From contig JAEWWJ010000113.1 of assembly GCA_023396415.1 (NCBI GenBank), positions 1 to 23,140 of the forward strand: a DNA stretch of 23,140 bases. The letters run 5' to 3'. This document shows positions 1-8,212 of the stretch, one piece after another; the stretch's first letter is position 1, and each line of letters begins with the position of its first letter. The notes beneath the pieces are model-generated. The model did not search any database. It saw only the letters and a program-made list of their open reading frames with translations, and was not told where the DNA came from. The position numbers were made by a program, and so were the translations under genes. The DNA comes from Bacteroidota bacterium (GTDB lineage: Bacteria > Bacteroidota > Bacteroidia > Bacteroidales > F082).

Positions 1-85
1 CGGCTACATTGATCTCGCTGATGTGACCTTGGCCTTTGAGTATTTTGAACGAACGTTCGAGTTTATCACTTAATCCTTCAAACAT
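1..85 (-). CDS. ffh: Signal recognition particle GTPase Ffh (5' end only)
   Basis: Only the first 28 codons are inside the window; the gene runs off the left edge. The N-terminus reads MFEGLSDKLERSFKILKG and continues QGHISEINVA, which matches the start of the N domain of Ffh/SRP54 (family pattern MFENLSDKL...LKGQGKITE.N). Ffh binds 4.5S RNA and signal sequences and, with FtsY, delivers nascent membrane proteins to the translocon. A good Bacteroidota-type promoter lies 25 bp upstream of the ATG. No GTPase motif is visible because the rest is missing, so the call rests on the N-terminal match alone, which is distinctive. Confidence 0.85.
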   Translation of the reverse strand, partial: MFEGLSDKLERSFKILKGQGHISEINVA

Positions 86-109
86 AGCAATTATTCAATT
101 TTTAGGCTG

Positions 110-139
110 CAAATTTAGTAAAAAACATGGCAGGCTCAA
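110..139 (-). promoter_or_regulatory. Promoter of ffh
   Basis: Read on the minus strand, TTG (137-139), a 19-bp spacer and TAAATTTG (110-117) fit the Bacteroidota -33/-7 pattern TTG...TAnnTTTG. The predicted start of transcription would be near 103, leaving a leader of about 18 nt before the ffh ATG at 85. A 13-bp palindrome (149-161) sits just upstream of the -33 element. Confidence 0.6.
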
Positions 140-146
140 GCTGCAA

Positions 147-162
147 TGCACTGTTTCAGTGT
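147..162. promoter_or_regulatory. Palindrome CACTG-N3-CAGTG upstream of the ffh promoter
   Basis: The core CACTGTTTCAGTG (149-161) has perfect 5-bp arms. Its reverse complement, extended to 16 bp, matches 15 of 16 bases of the element at 13082-13097 upstream of the DUF349 gene. It lies about 10 bp upstream of the ffh -33 element, where an activator or repressor could bind. Function is inferred from symmetry, position and recurrence only. Confidence 0.35.
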
Positions 163-212
163 GTTATTTTAGACAAATTTCCGGCTCTTGGCCCATGAAC
201 TTTTATTAAACG

Positions 213-245
213 AAAAAAGAGCCTAACAATGTTAAGCTCTCTTTT
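213..245 (-). terminator. Rho-independent terminator of the distal ompH gene
   Basis: On the minus strand the hairpin has arms 231-239 and 219-227, nine pairs with one internal C/A mismatch and a 3-nt loop, followed by a run of six T (complement of A at 213-218). It lies 24-55 bp downstream of the stop of the OmpH-like gene at 269 and would stop the transcript before it enters ffh regulatory DNA. Confidence 0.7.
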
Positions 246-268
246 GAAGTCGTTGTGTTCAACCCTTT

Positions 269-784
269 TTATTTCAGGTTCAACTTGGTTTTAACAAGTT
301 TGGTAACATCATCAGCATCAGCACCTACATGAAGTAGAACACCGGTTGCTGAGTCAATGATATAGGTATATTTGTTTTCTTTACCTACCTCTTCGATGGC
401 ATTTTTAACTTTGTCAATAACGGGGGTAAGAAGTTCAACTCTTTTATTTCCAAACTCGCTATCAGCATTTTGTTGGAATTCTTGAATCCTATTTTGCAAG
501 TCGGTGATTTCTTTTTCTTTAGAAGCCTTGATAAGATTCGACATTGTAGCGAGGTTGTTCTGATAATCAGTTATCTTGGTTTGATATTCTGTCATCATGG
601 CACGTAATTCAGTTTCTAATTGCGCTTCAAACTCTTTCAATTTGTTTTCTACGACCAATTTTTCAGGCATGATGCCCATGATTTCATTGGAATCAATGTG
701 ACCGATTTTGAGGGTTTGAGCCTGAGTGGCAGAAAAGAGTGCAACGAAGGCAAAAAGCAGAAATGCGCGGGTGAATGTTTTCAT
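269..784 (-). CDS. OmpH/Skp-family periplasmic chaperone (distal copy)
   Basis: A 171-residue secreted protein. Residues 1-22 form a signal peptide (KTFTR, then a hydrophobic run ending ATQAQ). The mature start IGHIDSNEIMGIMPE is the usual OmpH beginning (G-x-[IV]-D-[ST]-x-x-[IL]-L...MPE). Residues about 40-105 are charged and helical, as expected for the Skp coiled-coil tentacles, and the C-terminus returns to a short beta segment (YTYIIDSATGVLL). Skp-type proteins hold unfolded outer-membrane proteins in the periplasm on their way to BamA. It is the second of two adjacent paralogues downstream of bamA. Unlike the first, it appears to have its own promoter (-7 at 819-826) and terminator (213-245), so its level may be set apart from bamA. 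Confidence 0.9.
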   Translation of the reverse strand: MKTFTRAFLLFAFVALFSATQAQTLKIGHIDSNEIMGIMPEKLVVENKLKEFEAQLETELRAMMTEYQTKITDYQNNLATMSNLIKASKEKEITDLQNRIQEFQQNADSEFGNKRVELLTPVIDKVKNAIEEVGKENKYTYIIDSATGVLLHVGADADDVTKLVKTKLNLK

Positions 785-818
785 TTTCTAATGGATAAGT
801 TTAATGATTTTGAGAGGA

Positions 819-845
819 CAAAAGTAGTACTTTTTTTTATTCAAA
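819..845 (-). promoter_or_regulatory. Probable promoter of the distal ompH gene
   Basis: On the minus strand TACTTTTG (819-826) matches TAnnTTTG exactly. A TTTG (842-845) lies 15 bp upstream, shorter than the usual 17-23 bp, so the -33 assignment is weak. The leader to the ATG at 784 would be about 28 nt. Confidence 0.45.
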
Positions 846-849
846 GAGT

Positions 850-871
850 AAAAAGTTAGCGCAACCTAACT
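850..871 (-). terminator. Weak terminator between the two ompH genes
   Basis: On the minus strand a 6-bp perfect stem (AGTTAG/CTAACT, arms 866-871 and 854-859, 6-nt loop) is followed by TTTT (850-853). It sits 26 bp past the stop of the proximal ompH gene. The short stem suggests partial termination at most, consistent with a separate promoter for the next gene. Confidence 0.45.
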
Positions 872-896
872 CCTTAACAAGCTTTAACTTGTGGGT

Positions 897-1463
897 TTAT
901 TTGCGGTCTTCTTTTCGCACGGTTTGCATTACAGTTCCCACTTCGTCGAGCACATCATCGCTGATGTCGAGGCGTGGGTTGGTATAGAGCATGGTGGCAC
1001 CTGCGGCTTTATCAAAGATGAACGCGTAGTTTTTGGTTTCGGCAATTTCTTGCATGGCGGTATAGATTTTTTCTTGAATAGGTTGCACCAATTCCGATCT
1101 TTTCTTGAACAAATCACCTTCGGAGCCGAAATATTTGAGTTGCAAATCTTTGGCTTCTTTTTCTTTCTTCAAGATGTCGTCTTCACGTTTCTTTTTCAAA
1201 TCTTGAGGAAGTAACACAGCCTCAGCCTGATAGGAACGATACATTTCTTCTACTTTGTCGTAAATTACTTTGATTTCTTTTTCCCATTTCTGCGACAAGG
1301 CATTAAGTTCTTCCTGCGCATCGTTATATTCAGGAATATTTTTGAGGATGTATTCAGTATCCACGTATGCGAATTTTTGGTTTTGAAGCTGTGCAAAACC
1401 ACTCAACGATAAGGAGGTGAGGAGCACCAAAGTAAAAAAAGCTTTATTCATTGTTTTCATCAT
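897..1463 (-). CDS. OmpH/Skp-family periplasmic chaperone (bamA-proximal copy)
   Basis: Up to 188 residues. The signal peptide (NKAFFTLVLLTSLSLSGFAQ) is followed by the OmpH mature start FAYVDTEYILKNIPEY. Residues about 50-120 are strongly charged (for example KKKREDDILKKEKEAKDLQ), the expected coiled coil, and the C-terminal segment NYAFIFDKAAGATMLYTNP closes the beta body. The predicted role is chaperoning outer-membrane proteins in the periplasm. It follows bamA by 53 bp, so co-transcription with bamA is likely. Three ATG codons (1463, 1460, 1451) are possible starts; all keep the signal peptide and I cannot decide between them. The C-terminus ends QTVRKEDRK, longer and more basic than in the distal copy. 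Confidence 0.9.
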   Translation of the reverse strand: MMKTMNKAFFTLVLLTSLSLSGFAQLQNQKFAYVDTEYILKNIPEYNDAQEELNALSQKWEKEIKVIYDKVEEMYRSYQAEAVLLPQDLKKKREDDILKKEKEAKDLQLKYFGSEGDLFKKRSELVQPIQEKIYTAMQEIAETKNYAFIFDKAAGATMLYTNPRLDISDDVLDEVGTVMQTVRKEDRK

Positions 1464-1516
1464 AGGTATTTTTTTAGGTTAGACAGCTTTTTATTCAAAA
1501 AGCCTGCCAAAAATTA

Positions 1517-4183
1517 TTAATCAATGGATTGGTTGATGGAGAAGTGGAACTGACTTCCATTGGCACTTGGAATCCCTTTGATTTCGTCGAAGCCATAACC
1601 CCAATCAAGCCCTAGGATTCCAAACATGGGCAGGAAGACGCGCACACCCAATCCTGCCGATCGTTTCACATCAAATGGGTTGAAGTTGTCGAAGCCGAGC
1701 CATGAGTTTCCTGCTTCCAAAAACCCAAGCCCATAGATAGTAGCACTGGGATTGAGCGAAAATGGATAGCGTAGCTCGAGGGTATATTTGGTAAAGATGT
1801 TTCCACCAATATTTTTGTCTTTATAATAATCAGGGGTGATGGTTTCATTTCCGTAGCCTCTCATCCCAACAATCTCTCTACCATCGAGGTTGTTGTAACC
1901 CGAGAGCCCATCCCCGCCAAGGTAAAAACGTTGAAAAGGTGTAACGCCTATGTCAGTGTTGTAATCGCCCAAGAAACCAAGCTTCACACGGGTAGCCAAA
2001 ACCAATTTACTCACCGTTTCAACATAATAAGAGGTGCTGAGCTTCCATTTATAAAACTCAACCATTTTAAAGCGTTCGTTTTCATTGAGTTTTGTGTAAT
2101 CACGACTGTCGAAAAGTGAATAAGGTGGGGTAAACTCAAACGAAAGTGAGAAATCGGAGCCCGAACGTGGATAGATGGGCTGACTGATTGAACTTCTTCC
2201 AAACACAGCATTGTAACTAAAAACATTGAACGAGCCCGTGCCATCGCCCACCCTGAAAATAGATGAATAGTTGTTCAGCTGATACCGCATGAGATTAATT
2301 CCTTGATAAAAAGTAAAGTAGTCATCAGGCCAAGTAAGTCTTTTTCCAATTCCCGCGGTTAAACCATTGATAACAAATGAAGCCCGATTGGTGTCGGAAC
2401 GGGCCAAGCCATTGGAAAAGAGGGAGTGATAAAATGAAACCGTAAGCGAAGTGGGTTTTTTACCTCCCAACCAAGGTTCGGTAAAGCTGGCACTGTAGTT
2501 CATGTATCCTTTTCCATAGGTTTGAAAACGGACACTCAATTTTTGGCCATCGCCCGAAGGAATGGGTCGCCAAGCGTTCTTTTTGAATACGTTTCGCAGA
2601 GAGAAATTGTTAAACGAAAGACCAAGTGTTCCTATGATACGGCCATAACCCCAACCTCCCGACAGTTCAATTTGGTCAGCTGATGTTTCTTCAACATTGT
2701 AGTCAATATTTACTGTTCCATCTGCCATATTGGGCTGTACGTCGGGCGCAATAGTCTCGGCATTGAAATAGCGTAAGTTGGCTAACTCACGGGTGGTTCG
2801 AATGACCAATTCTCGACTGAACATTTGTCCGGGACGGGTGCGCAACTCACGAATGACCACATGGTCGTTGGTTTTGGTGTTTCCTCTTACGCCCACACTG
2901 CTGATGCGTGCTTGTTTGCCTTCTCTGATCCGAATTTCGAGGTCAATGGAATCATTCTCGACCAAAACCTCAACCGGTTCGGCATTGAAAAACAAATATC
3001 CATCATCCATATACAAAGAGCTGACGTCGAAGCCATTGGGATTGTATGAAAGATTGGTTTCAAGGAGTTCTTTGTTGTACACATCGCCAGGCTGAAGACC
3101 CAAAACCGACGAAAGCATTTTGTCGTCATATTTGGTATTGCCCACCCATTCTATCTTACGATAATAATATTTCTCACCTTCAAACACTTTCAATTTAATG
3201 CCCACATTGCTGTCATCAATGATATACATTGAATCGGCGATAATTTGCGCATCACGAAACCCTTTTTGGTTATATTTTTTAACGATGTTGGCCAAATCCT
3301 CCTCTACTTTCGATTCCAAATATTTGGATGATTTGAAAATTCGGAACTTGTAGTTGTCCGTAAAATACGACTCCAATCGTTGAACGGCACGGTAGGGCTT
3401 GAGGGTGACAACATCTTTGGTAACATCCACAAAAAGAGGCCCTAAAGGAATAATCGGATTGAACGAACCGCGTTCTTTGGTGTCTTTCATGGCTCCTTTT
3501 ACCTGTTCTGCACTCAAAGCTGAGTTGCCTTCGATAATGATTTCCTTAATTTTTACTTTGTCGTTTTTCTTTACCTTGATGTTGAGGTCAACATAGTTTT
3601 CTCTTGACGCATCAGGCTTTTGATCAATCTCTACTTGGGTGTTCAAATAACCTTTTTCGGCAAAATGCTTTTGGATGATGGTGCGTGTTTTAACGAAAAG
3701 ATGGTCGTTGGCAATATCACCACGTGAGAGATTTATTTTGGCACGAATGTCATCAGCTTCCGTCTTTCGAAGTCCATCAAAGGAAAACTTCGACACCCTT
3801 GGACGTTCTTTCAAGTCAATACTAAGAAAAATAAGGCCGCCTTGAATATTGGTTGCCGAGATGCCCACATCTTCGAAAAGGCCTTGATCCCACAATTTAC
3901 GTATGGCTTCGGTAATGCGATCGCCCGGCACTTTGATTTTATCACCAACGGCCAAGCCGGAAAGCATCACAATCACGTTTTCATCGAGATACTTGATCCC
4001 GTTAACTTTTACTCCACCAATTTCATAGTCTTTTGGCCTGGAATAATCGAATGGCGACAAATCAGACCCTATGGAGATCTGTGCCACCAATTTATTCTCA
4101 GAACCGACAATCCCCGCAAGAATCAAAGCTAAAAACAACAACTTCCTGATATTCATCCTATTCATTTGAATCTTTCTGATCAT
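1517..4183 (-). CDS. bamA: Outer membrane protein assembly factor BamA
   Basis: An 888-residue Omp85 protein. After a signal peptide (about residues 10-35) come five POTRA-like modules (roughly 50-125, 130-210, 215-335, 340-425 and 428-500; the first begins IGGVKVNGIKYLD). A C-terminal 16-strand-type barrel follows from about 505. The barrel contains the loop-6 motif of the family as MRGYG (VRGF in E. coli), in REIVGMRGYGNE. BamA folds and inserts beta-barrel proteins into the outer membrane. The ATG at 4183 abuts the uppS stop (TAAATG, no gap), implying translational coupling. In-frame ATGs at 4165 and 4156 would give a more typical signal peptide beginning MNIRKLLFLALILAG, so the true start may be 18 or 27 nt further in. 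The two Skp-like genes downstream complete an outer-membrane assembly module. Confidence 0.95.
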   Translation of the reverse strand: MIRKIQMNRMNIRKLLFLALILAGIVGSENKLVAQISIGSDLSPFDYSRPKDYEIGGVKVNGIKYLDENVIVMLSGLAVGDKIKVPGDRITEAIRKLWDQGLFEDVGISATNIQGGLIFLSIDLKERPRVSKFSFDGLRKTEADDIRAKINLSRGDIANDHLFVKTRTIIQKHFAEKGYLNTQVEIDQKPDASRENYVDLNIKVKKNDKVKIKEIIIEGNSALSAEQVKGAMKDTKERGSFNPIIPLGPLFVDVTKDVVTLKPYRAVQRLESYFTDNYKFRIFKSSKYLESKVEEDLANIVKKYNQKGFRDAQIIADSMYIIDDSNVGIKLKVFEGEKYYYRKIEWVGNTKYDDKMLSSVLGLQPGDVYNKELLETNLSYNPNGFDVSSLYMDDGYLFFNAEPVEVLVENDSIDLEIRIREGKQARISSVGVRGNTKTNDHVVIRELRTRPGQMFSRELVIRTTRELANLRYFNAETIAPDVQPNMADGTVNIDYNVEETSADQIELSGGWGYGRIIGTLGLSFNNFSLRNVFKKNAWRPIPSGDGQKLSVRFQTYGKGYMNYSASFTEPWLGGKKPTSLTVSFYHSLFSNGLARSDTNRASFVINGLTAGIGKRLTWPDDYFTFYQGINLMRYQLNNYSSIFRVGDGTGSFNVFSYNAVFGRSSISQPIYPRSGSDFSLSFEFTPPYSLFDSRDYTKLNENERFKMVEFYKWKLSTSYYVETVSKLVLATRVKLGFLGDYNTDIGVTPFQRFYLGGDGLSGYNNLDGREIVGMRGYGNETITPDYYKDKNIGGNIFTKYTLELRYPFSLNPSATIYGLGFLEAGNSWLGFDNFNPFDVKRSAGLGVRVFLPMFGILGLDWGYGFDEIKGIPSANGSQFHFSINQSID

Positions 4184-4927
4184 TTACTTTTTAATTTGTT
4201 CACTGGTTTTGCCAAAACGTCGCTCGCGATGTTGATAATCAATGATGGCAGCATACAGATCATCTTTTCTGAAATCGGGCCAGAGGGTATTGGTGAAATA
4301 CAGTTCGGTATAAGCGATTTGCCACAGCATAAAATTACTGATACGAAACTCACCACTGGTGCGAATCAGCAACTCAGGATCGGGCATCCCATCGGTGGTT
4401 AAAAGGCCTTCAATGCACTGTTGATCAATCTCTTCAGGTTTACATTCGCCTTTCACAATTTTGTCGGCTAAAAGACGTGCAGCTTGAATGATTTCCCAAC
4501 GACTTGAATAACTCAAGGCCAAGGTGAGTGTCATCCGTTTGTTGTTTTTGGTTTCGTCAATGGCCTTCATCAAATGTTTATAATTGATGGCCGGCAAACT
4601 TTCGAGATCGCCAATTGCTTTGAGCCTAATATCGTTTTTATTGAGTGTTTCAATCTCATTGTTAATGGTTTGCAAAAGCAATTGCATCAAAGCATTGACT
4701 TCTATTTTGGGTCTGTTCCAGTTTTCAGTTGAAAAGGCATATAAAGTTAAATATGAAATGCCAAGCTCGGCTGCGGCTTCAGCCGATTCTCGAACAGAGG
4801 TAATTCCATTGCGGTGGCCAAAAACACGCAGCTGGCCATGCTGTTTCGCCCATCGTCCGTTACCGTCCATAATAATGGCGATGTGCTTGGGCAATTGTTC
4901 AGTATTTATTTGTTCCTTCAGACTCAT
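4184..4927 (-). CDS. uppS: Undecaprenyl diphosphate synthase (cis-prenyltransferase)
   Basis: A 247-residue protein starting MSLKEQINTEQ. It has the family signature HIAIIMDGNGRWAKQ with catalytic Asp21, the substrate-loop motif AFSTENWNRP, and the C-terminal signature PELLIRTSGEFRISNFMLWQ followed by AYTELYF. The enzyme adds isopentenyl diphosphate units to farnesyl diphosphate to make the C55 lipid carrier for peptidoglycan and other surface polymers. I chose the ATG at 4927; an upstream in-frame TTG at 4942 adds five residues with no support. It lies 33 bp after the DUF6089 gene and its stop touches the bamA start, so the three genes are probably one transcript. All signature residues are present. 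Confidence 0.95.
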   Translation of the reverse strand: MSLKEQINTEQLPKHIAIIMDGNGRWAKQHGQLRVFGHRNGITSVRESAEAAAELGISYLTLYAFSTENWNRPKIEVNALMQLLLQTINNEIETLNKNDIRLKAIGDLESLPAINYKHLMKAIDETKNNKRMTLTLALSYSSRWEIIQAARLLADKIVKGECKPEEIDQQCIEGLLTTDGMPDPELLIRTSGEFRISNFMLWQIAYTELYFTNTLWPDFRKDDLYAAIIDYQHRERRFGKTSEQIKK

Positions 4928-4960
4928 GGTGATAGTGCCCAATATTTTAGGGTTGTTGTT

Positions 4961-5632
4961 TTATTCAAATCTGCTGTTTTCAAATGAATTGCAGGATTGT
5001 CGCTTTTCGAGATCGAATTTATAGGTCAATGATACAACTGTGAAGTTGAACCAATCATTTGTGTTGGGATCAGGATACTCATTGGTCAAGGTAAAGTTTT
5101 CCTCCAAATCATCAGAAAAGGTTTTGTGTGTGCGCCATTCCAGTCCTACACCCAATCGTTTGTTGATACTGTATTTAAAGCCAAAGCCAAATGGAATGCT
5201 AAACCGATTAAAACCAATGGATTGAACCCTGTCTTTATTGGTTCCAAAGTATGACACACCGGCGAAAATATAAGGTGTAGCATAATCTTTTTGGCTTCCG
5301 GTGAAATAATCATAGAAGTTGAATTCAACCAATGCACTGAGATCGGATACTTTTGTAGTAAAGGCATCGGGTGCTAAGGCGTTTACCCTTGAAAAACGGT
5401 TATCGGATGCAAGCGTTCCGGTGGAAAAGGAAGCGCGATAAGCCCAACGCGTTGTTTTGGCATAACGCACCAAAAATCCATAAGCAGCTTCAGGCTGGTG
5501 ATAAGGGATGCTAGGATTCCAATCGCCATTGTAATAGGAAACGCCTCCAAATACGCCCAGCTCAAGGTCTTGCGCAGTGGAATATAAAAATGAACCCGAT
5601 AACATGAAAAGTAAGACCAGTTTTTTTATCAT
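4961..5632 (-). CDS. DUF6089-type outer-membrane beta-barrel protein
   Basis: A 223-residue protein with a clear signal peptide (KKLVLLFMLSGSFLYSTAQ). The mature part starts LELGVFGGVSYYNGDWNP and continues as alternating aromatic and polar beta strands (RWAYRASFSTG, ALVEFNFYDYFTG, TPYIFAGVSYFG, FSIPFGFGFKYSINKRLGVGLEW). This is the pattern of DUF6089 proteins, small 8-strand-like barrels commonly found directly upstream of uppS-bamA in Bacteroidota. It probably sits in the outer membrane. Its biochemical role is unknown; its conserved position hints at a part in envelope assembly, but that is inference. It is the first gene of the cluster, with a good promoter at 5662-5690. Confidence 0.8.
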   Translation of the reverse strand: MIKKLVLLFMLSGSFLYSTAQDLELGVFGGVSYYNGDWNPSIPYHQPEAAYGFLVRYAKTTRWAYRASFSTGTLASDNRFSRVNALAPDAFTTKVSDLSALVEFNFYDYFTGSQKDYATPYIFAGVSYFGTNKDRVQSIGFNRFSIPFGFGFKYSINKRLGVGLEWRTHKTFSDDLEENFTLTNEYPDPNTNDWFNFTVVSLTYKFDLEKRQSCNSFENSRFE

Positions 5633-5661
5633 TTTGAGAAACTCATAGCAGTCTGAAAGTG

Positions 5662-5690
5662 CAAAAATATTATAACCTATTAAATATCAA
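5662..5690 (-). promoter_or_regulatory. Promoter of the DUF6089-uppS-bamA-ompH cluster
   Basis: On the minus strand TTG (5688-5690), an 18-bp spacer and TATTTTTG (5662-5669) match the Bacteroidota TTG...TAnnTTTG pattern. Transcription would begin near 5655, about 23 nt before the ATG at 5632. No terminator is visible between the NAD kinase stop (5753) and this promoter, so some read-through from upstream is possible. Confidence 0.6.
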
Positions 5691-5752
5691 TTACTAATAA
5701 CTTTTTTACTTTCAGCGTGCAAATTTAACTTTTTTTTCAACCCGCTATCCGA

Positions 5753-6631
5753 TCAATTTCTAATATCCAAGCCCCAAAGCAATTTTTCGCGTATGGTCTC
5801 AAAAAAATCTTTGCCATCCATTTGCACCAATCGCAAGCAAAAAGGTGCTTTTTGGATATAAATGTCCAATGATTGATCAACTACTGCCATGCGTGAATCC
5901 ATACTGAGCGTGTATTGCGTGTGCCTGCCCACCACTTTTAACCTGATACGGCTTTCATCGGGAATAACGATAGGTCGAACACTTAAATTGTGTGTTGCAA
6001 TAGGCGTAATCACAAAGTTTTGCGAGGCGGGCACCATGATCGGGCCTCCCGCGCTAAGGGAATAAGCTGTTGAACCGGTTGGTGTAGCCACTATTAAACC
6101 GTCGGCCCAATAGGCATTAACAAATCTATCGTCCACAAACACCTGAATCACAATCAATGATGTTGTTTCTTTTCGAAAGATGGTCACTTCATTTAAAGCG
6201 TAATGGATGTCGGTAAAAAGACTGGAAGGCTCTTCGAGCAGCAACAAACTTCTGTTTTCTAACGAATAATTTCCTTTCAGAAGCATGTCAATGGCCGATC
6301 CAAGTTCGTTTTTTGAGATACTGGACAAAAAACCCAACCTTCCCATATTGATGCCCAGCACCGGAATGCCCGAATCGCGCACCAGCGGAAGTGTTTCTAA
6401 CAAAGTACCATCACCGCCTATGGAAAAGAGAAAATTGGTGTCGGGAGGCAAATCTTCGTGGTGGTTAAAAAGTTTCGATCCCGAAATAGATTCGAAATAC
6501 GTTTTAACTTTTTCATAATAAGGCTGGTAAAAAAGTATCTCAACATTAGACTGTTGGAGTTTTTCTAACATTAACCTAAAAAACGGCATCTGTTCACCAG
6601 AAAAACTTTTTCCAAAAAGGGCAATCTTCAT
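5753..6631 (-). CDS. nadK: NAD kinase (ATP-NAD kinase)
   Basis: A 292-residue cytoplasmic enzyme that phosphorylates NAD to NADP. The start MKIALFGKS is typical of the family in this phylum; a longer TTG start at 6658 is in frame but poorly supported. The diacylglycerol-kinase-like fold motifs are present: GGDGT at residues 72-76 (metal/ATP and catalytic Asp), the NE motif at 147-148 (ALNEVTI), and the glycine/serine-rich TPTGSTAYSLSAGGPI at about 184-198. Length and motif order match active NAD kinases. It is transcribed toward the bamA cluster with 120 bp between them, and 132 bp separates it from the Omp85-like gene upstream. I find no convincing TAnnTTTG promoter in that upstream gap. Confidence 0.95.
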   Translation of the reverse strand: MKIALFGKSFSGEQMPFFRLMLEKLQQSNVEILFYQPYYEKVKTYFESISGSKLFNHHEDLPPDTNFLFSIGGDGTLLETLPLVRDSGIPVLGINMGRLGFLSSISKNELGSAIDMLLKGNYSLENRSLLLLEEPSSLFTDIHYALNEVTIFRKETTSLIVIQVFVDDRFVNAYWADGLIVATPTGSTAYSLSAGGPIMVPASQNFVITPIATHNLSVRPIVIPDESRIRLKVVGRHTQYTLSMDSRMAVVDQSLDIYIQKAPFCLRLVQMDGKDFFETIREKLLWGLDIRN

Positions 6632-6763
6632 CCCGTTTGCATTTTCTTTAAGATGCAAGAATACAAATTAACTGCTTTACACAGGTAGTTTTAACATTAT
6701 TTAGGTAGCAAAAAGGGCAACTTCAAAACGGGGAAATGGAAATAAAGTTCTATCAGCAGTTTT

Positions 6764-8212
6764 CTAAATCGGTGCAACAAAATGGATAAAAAACCCTCCC
6801 TCACCAAACTGATTGATTGAGGTTTCAAAGCGCCACACCAAATCGTAATAGGTTACTAAATCTAGGCCAATTCCGGTTCCCCAAAGCGGTCGGTTTGAAA
6901 AATTATTGTAGGCCTGAACATGAGGGTTGTTGACATATGCCACATCGAAAAGCCAGTTAATGTATGCGGCATAATGTATTTTGCTAAATTTCTCTGAAGG
7001 TATAAAAGGCAGTTGTCGCTTTTTGGGCTCTACCAAAGCAAATTTCAAATTGGTTTTAAAGAGTGCATAATCCTTTCCGTCAATTACATACAACTCATAA
7101 GAACGAACAAAATCATTCCCAAATCCTAGGGCCTTTTGCAAAAAATATGGCTGGAAATTTTTTCCTGAAATTTTCGCCGTGATGCTTGCCGCCCAAAACC
7201 AACGTTGAGAAATTGGACGATACACATCGAAGGACGATTTAAGGGTAGAAATCGCTGGTTCATCAGGTAGAGCACCAATTCCCAGCTGGTTAAAATCAAC
7301 ATCCAAATAGTGTCCATTCAATGGATAGGGTTTCGAATCGCGATAATCGAGCTTATAATAATAGTTGAGATGCAGCATTTGAAATGCCCCTTTCGGGCTT
7401 TCCATGAATCGTGGATTCAAGGTCAGCAGGGTATCGGAATATTTGGATTTCTCATAAGAAAGGCTCATTTGATGGTAGGTGTGAATTCCTTTTCGGTAGC
7501 TCAGTTTGAACTTTGCATACCACTCACTACGGGCGTATCCATCGGTTGCCCTATAAAAAAGCTGTCTATTTTCAAAGGTTGTGTAAGGCACTTCGCGACT
7601 TAAAGAATGGCCCAACTGAAATCCTATGCCAATATTTTGCGCCGATGTGATGTAAGGAATATCATATTGAATGGAATAGTCTTGGTTGTAGCCGGCCCTC
7701 AAAAGCACTTTCAATTGCTCCAATCGCCCTCGGAAGTTGTTGTAAGTAAGAAAAATACCATAATTGGCCCTTCGGAAGTCTTTGTTTTCCCACCAGGAAT
7801 TAAAATTCCGGTCGGCCAGCTCAAAGATGGGCAATGGCCAGATGTACCAGCGTTCAATCACCCTCACTTTCACAAGAATGGTTTCAGGATGAACGACATC
7901 ATGGATAGTGTCCATATAAACGAAATTGAAAACACTAAGGTTGAGGAGGTTGTGTCGGCTCTTAACCATCTTTTCGCACAGCTTCCTGCTGCTCAAAGTA
8001 TCGCCTGTTTTAAACAACAGCTCGCGAAACAAAATTTTATCTTTCGTGGTTTGGTTGCCCTCAAGCGTGATATTTCCAACAATTTTTTGGTCCACTTTCG
8101 ATAAACTGGCACAACTGTCGCTATGCGCAAAAAAATGGGGTTCTTGAACTTTCTGTGCATGCACTTGACATCCGATGAAAAAGCAAAATATCCATACCAG
8201 GAGCTTTTTCAT
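6764..8212 (-). CDS. Omp85-like (BamA/TamA-type) outer-membrane protein with a single POTRA domain
   Basis: A 482-residue secreted protein. The signal peptide is about residues 1-19 (KKLLVWIFCFFIGCQVHA). Residues about 44-117 form one POTRA-like module (IVGNITLEGNQTTKDKIL ... LLNLSVFNFVYMDT ... ILVKVRVIERW), and residues about 145-482 are beta-rich and aromatic, as in a surface-antigen/D15 barrel (YGIFLTYNNFRGRLEQLKV, FSNRPLWGTGIGLDLVTYYD). Full BamA has five POTRA modules, so this is a short paralogue; TamA-like export or insertion is possible but unproven. Its ATG overlaps the TGA of the CBS gene by 4 bp (ATGA), implying translational coupling. The protein ends GGFFIHFVAPI rather than with the terminal aromatic residue of a classic beta signal. 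Confidence 0.75.
   Translation of the reverse strand: MKKLLVWIFCFFIGCQVHAQKVQEPHFFAHSDSCASLSKVDQKIVGNITLEGNQTTKDKILFRELLFKTGDTLSSRKLCEKMVKSRHNLLNLSVFNFVYMDTIHDVVHPETILVKVRVIERWYIWPLPIFELADRNFNSWWENKDFRRANYGIFLTYNNFRGRLEQLKVLLRAGYNQDYSIQYDIPYITSAQNIGIGFQLGHSLSREVPYTTFENRQLFYRATDGYARSEWYAKFKLSYRKGIHTYHQMSLSYEKSKYSDTLLTLNPRFMESPKGAFQMLHLNYYYKLDYRDSKPYPLNGHYLDVDFNQLGIGALPDEPAISTLKSSFDVYRPISQRWFWAASITAKISGKNFQPYFLQKALGFGNDFVRSYELYVIDGKDYALFKTNLKFALVEPKKRQLPFIPSEKFSKIHYAAYINWLFDVAYVNNPHVQAYNNFSNRPLWGTGIGLDLVTYYDLVWRFETSINQFGEGGFFIHFVAPI

Noticed and set aside
1486..1503. A GCTTTTT/AAAAAGC hairpin between bamA and the proximal ompH gene
   Set aside because: It is AT-rich with no U-run after it on the minus strand, so it is unlikely to terminate; a chance structure is as likely.
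5720..5727. A second TAAATTTG on the minus strand upstream of the DUF6089 gene
   Set aside because: No TTG lies 17-23 bp upstream and the element at 5662-5690 fits better; it could be a minor promoter but the evidence is thin.
6632..6658. A longer NAD kinase start at TTG 6658
   Set aside because: The ATG at 6631 gives the typical MKIALFG start; the extra nine residues (with many polar residues) have no family counterpart.
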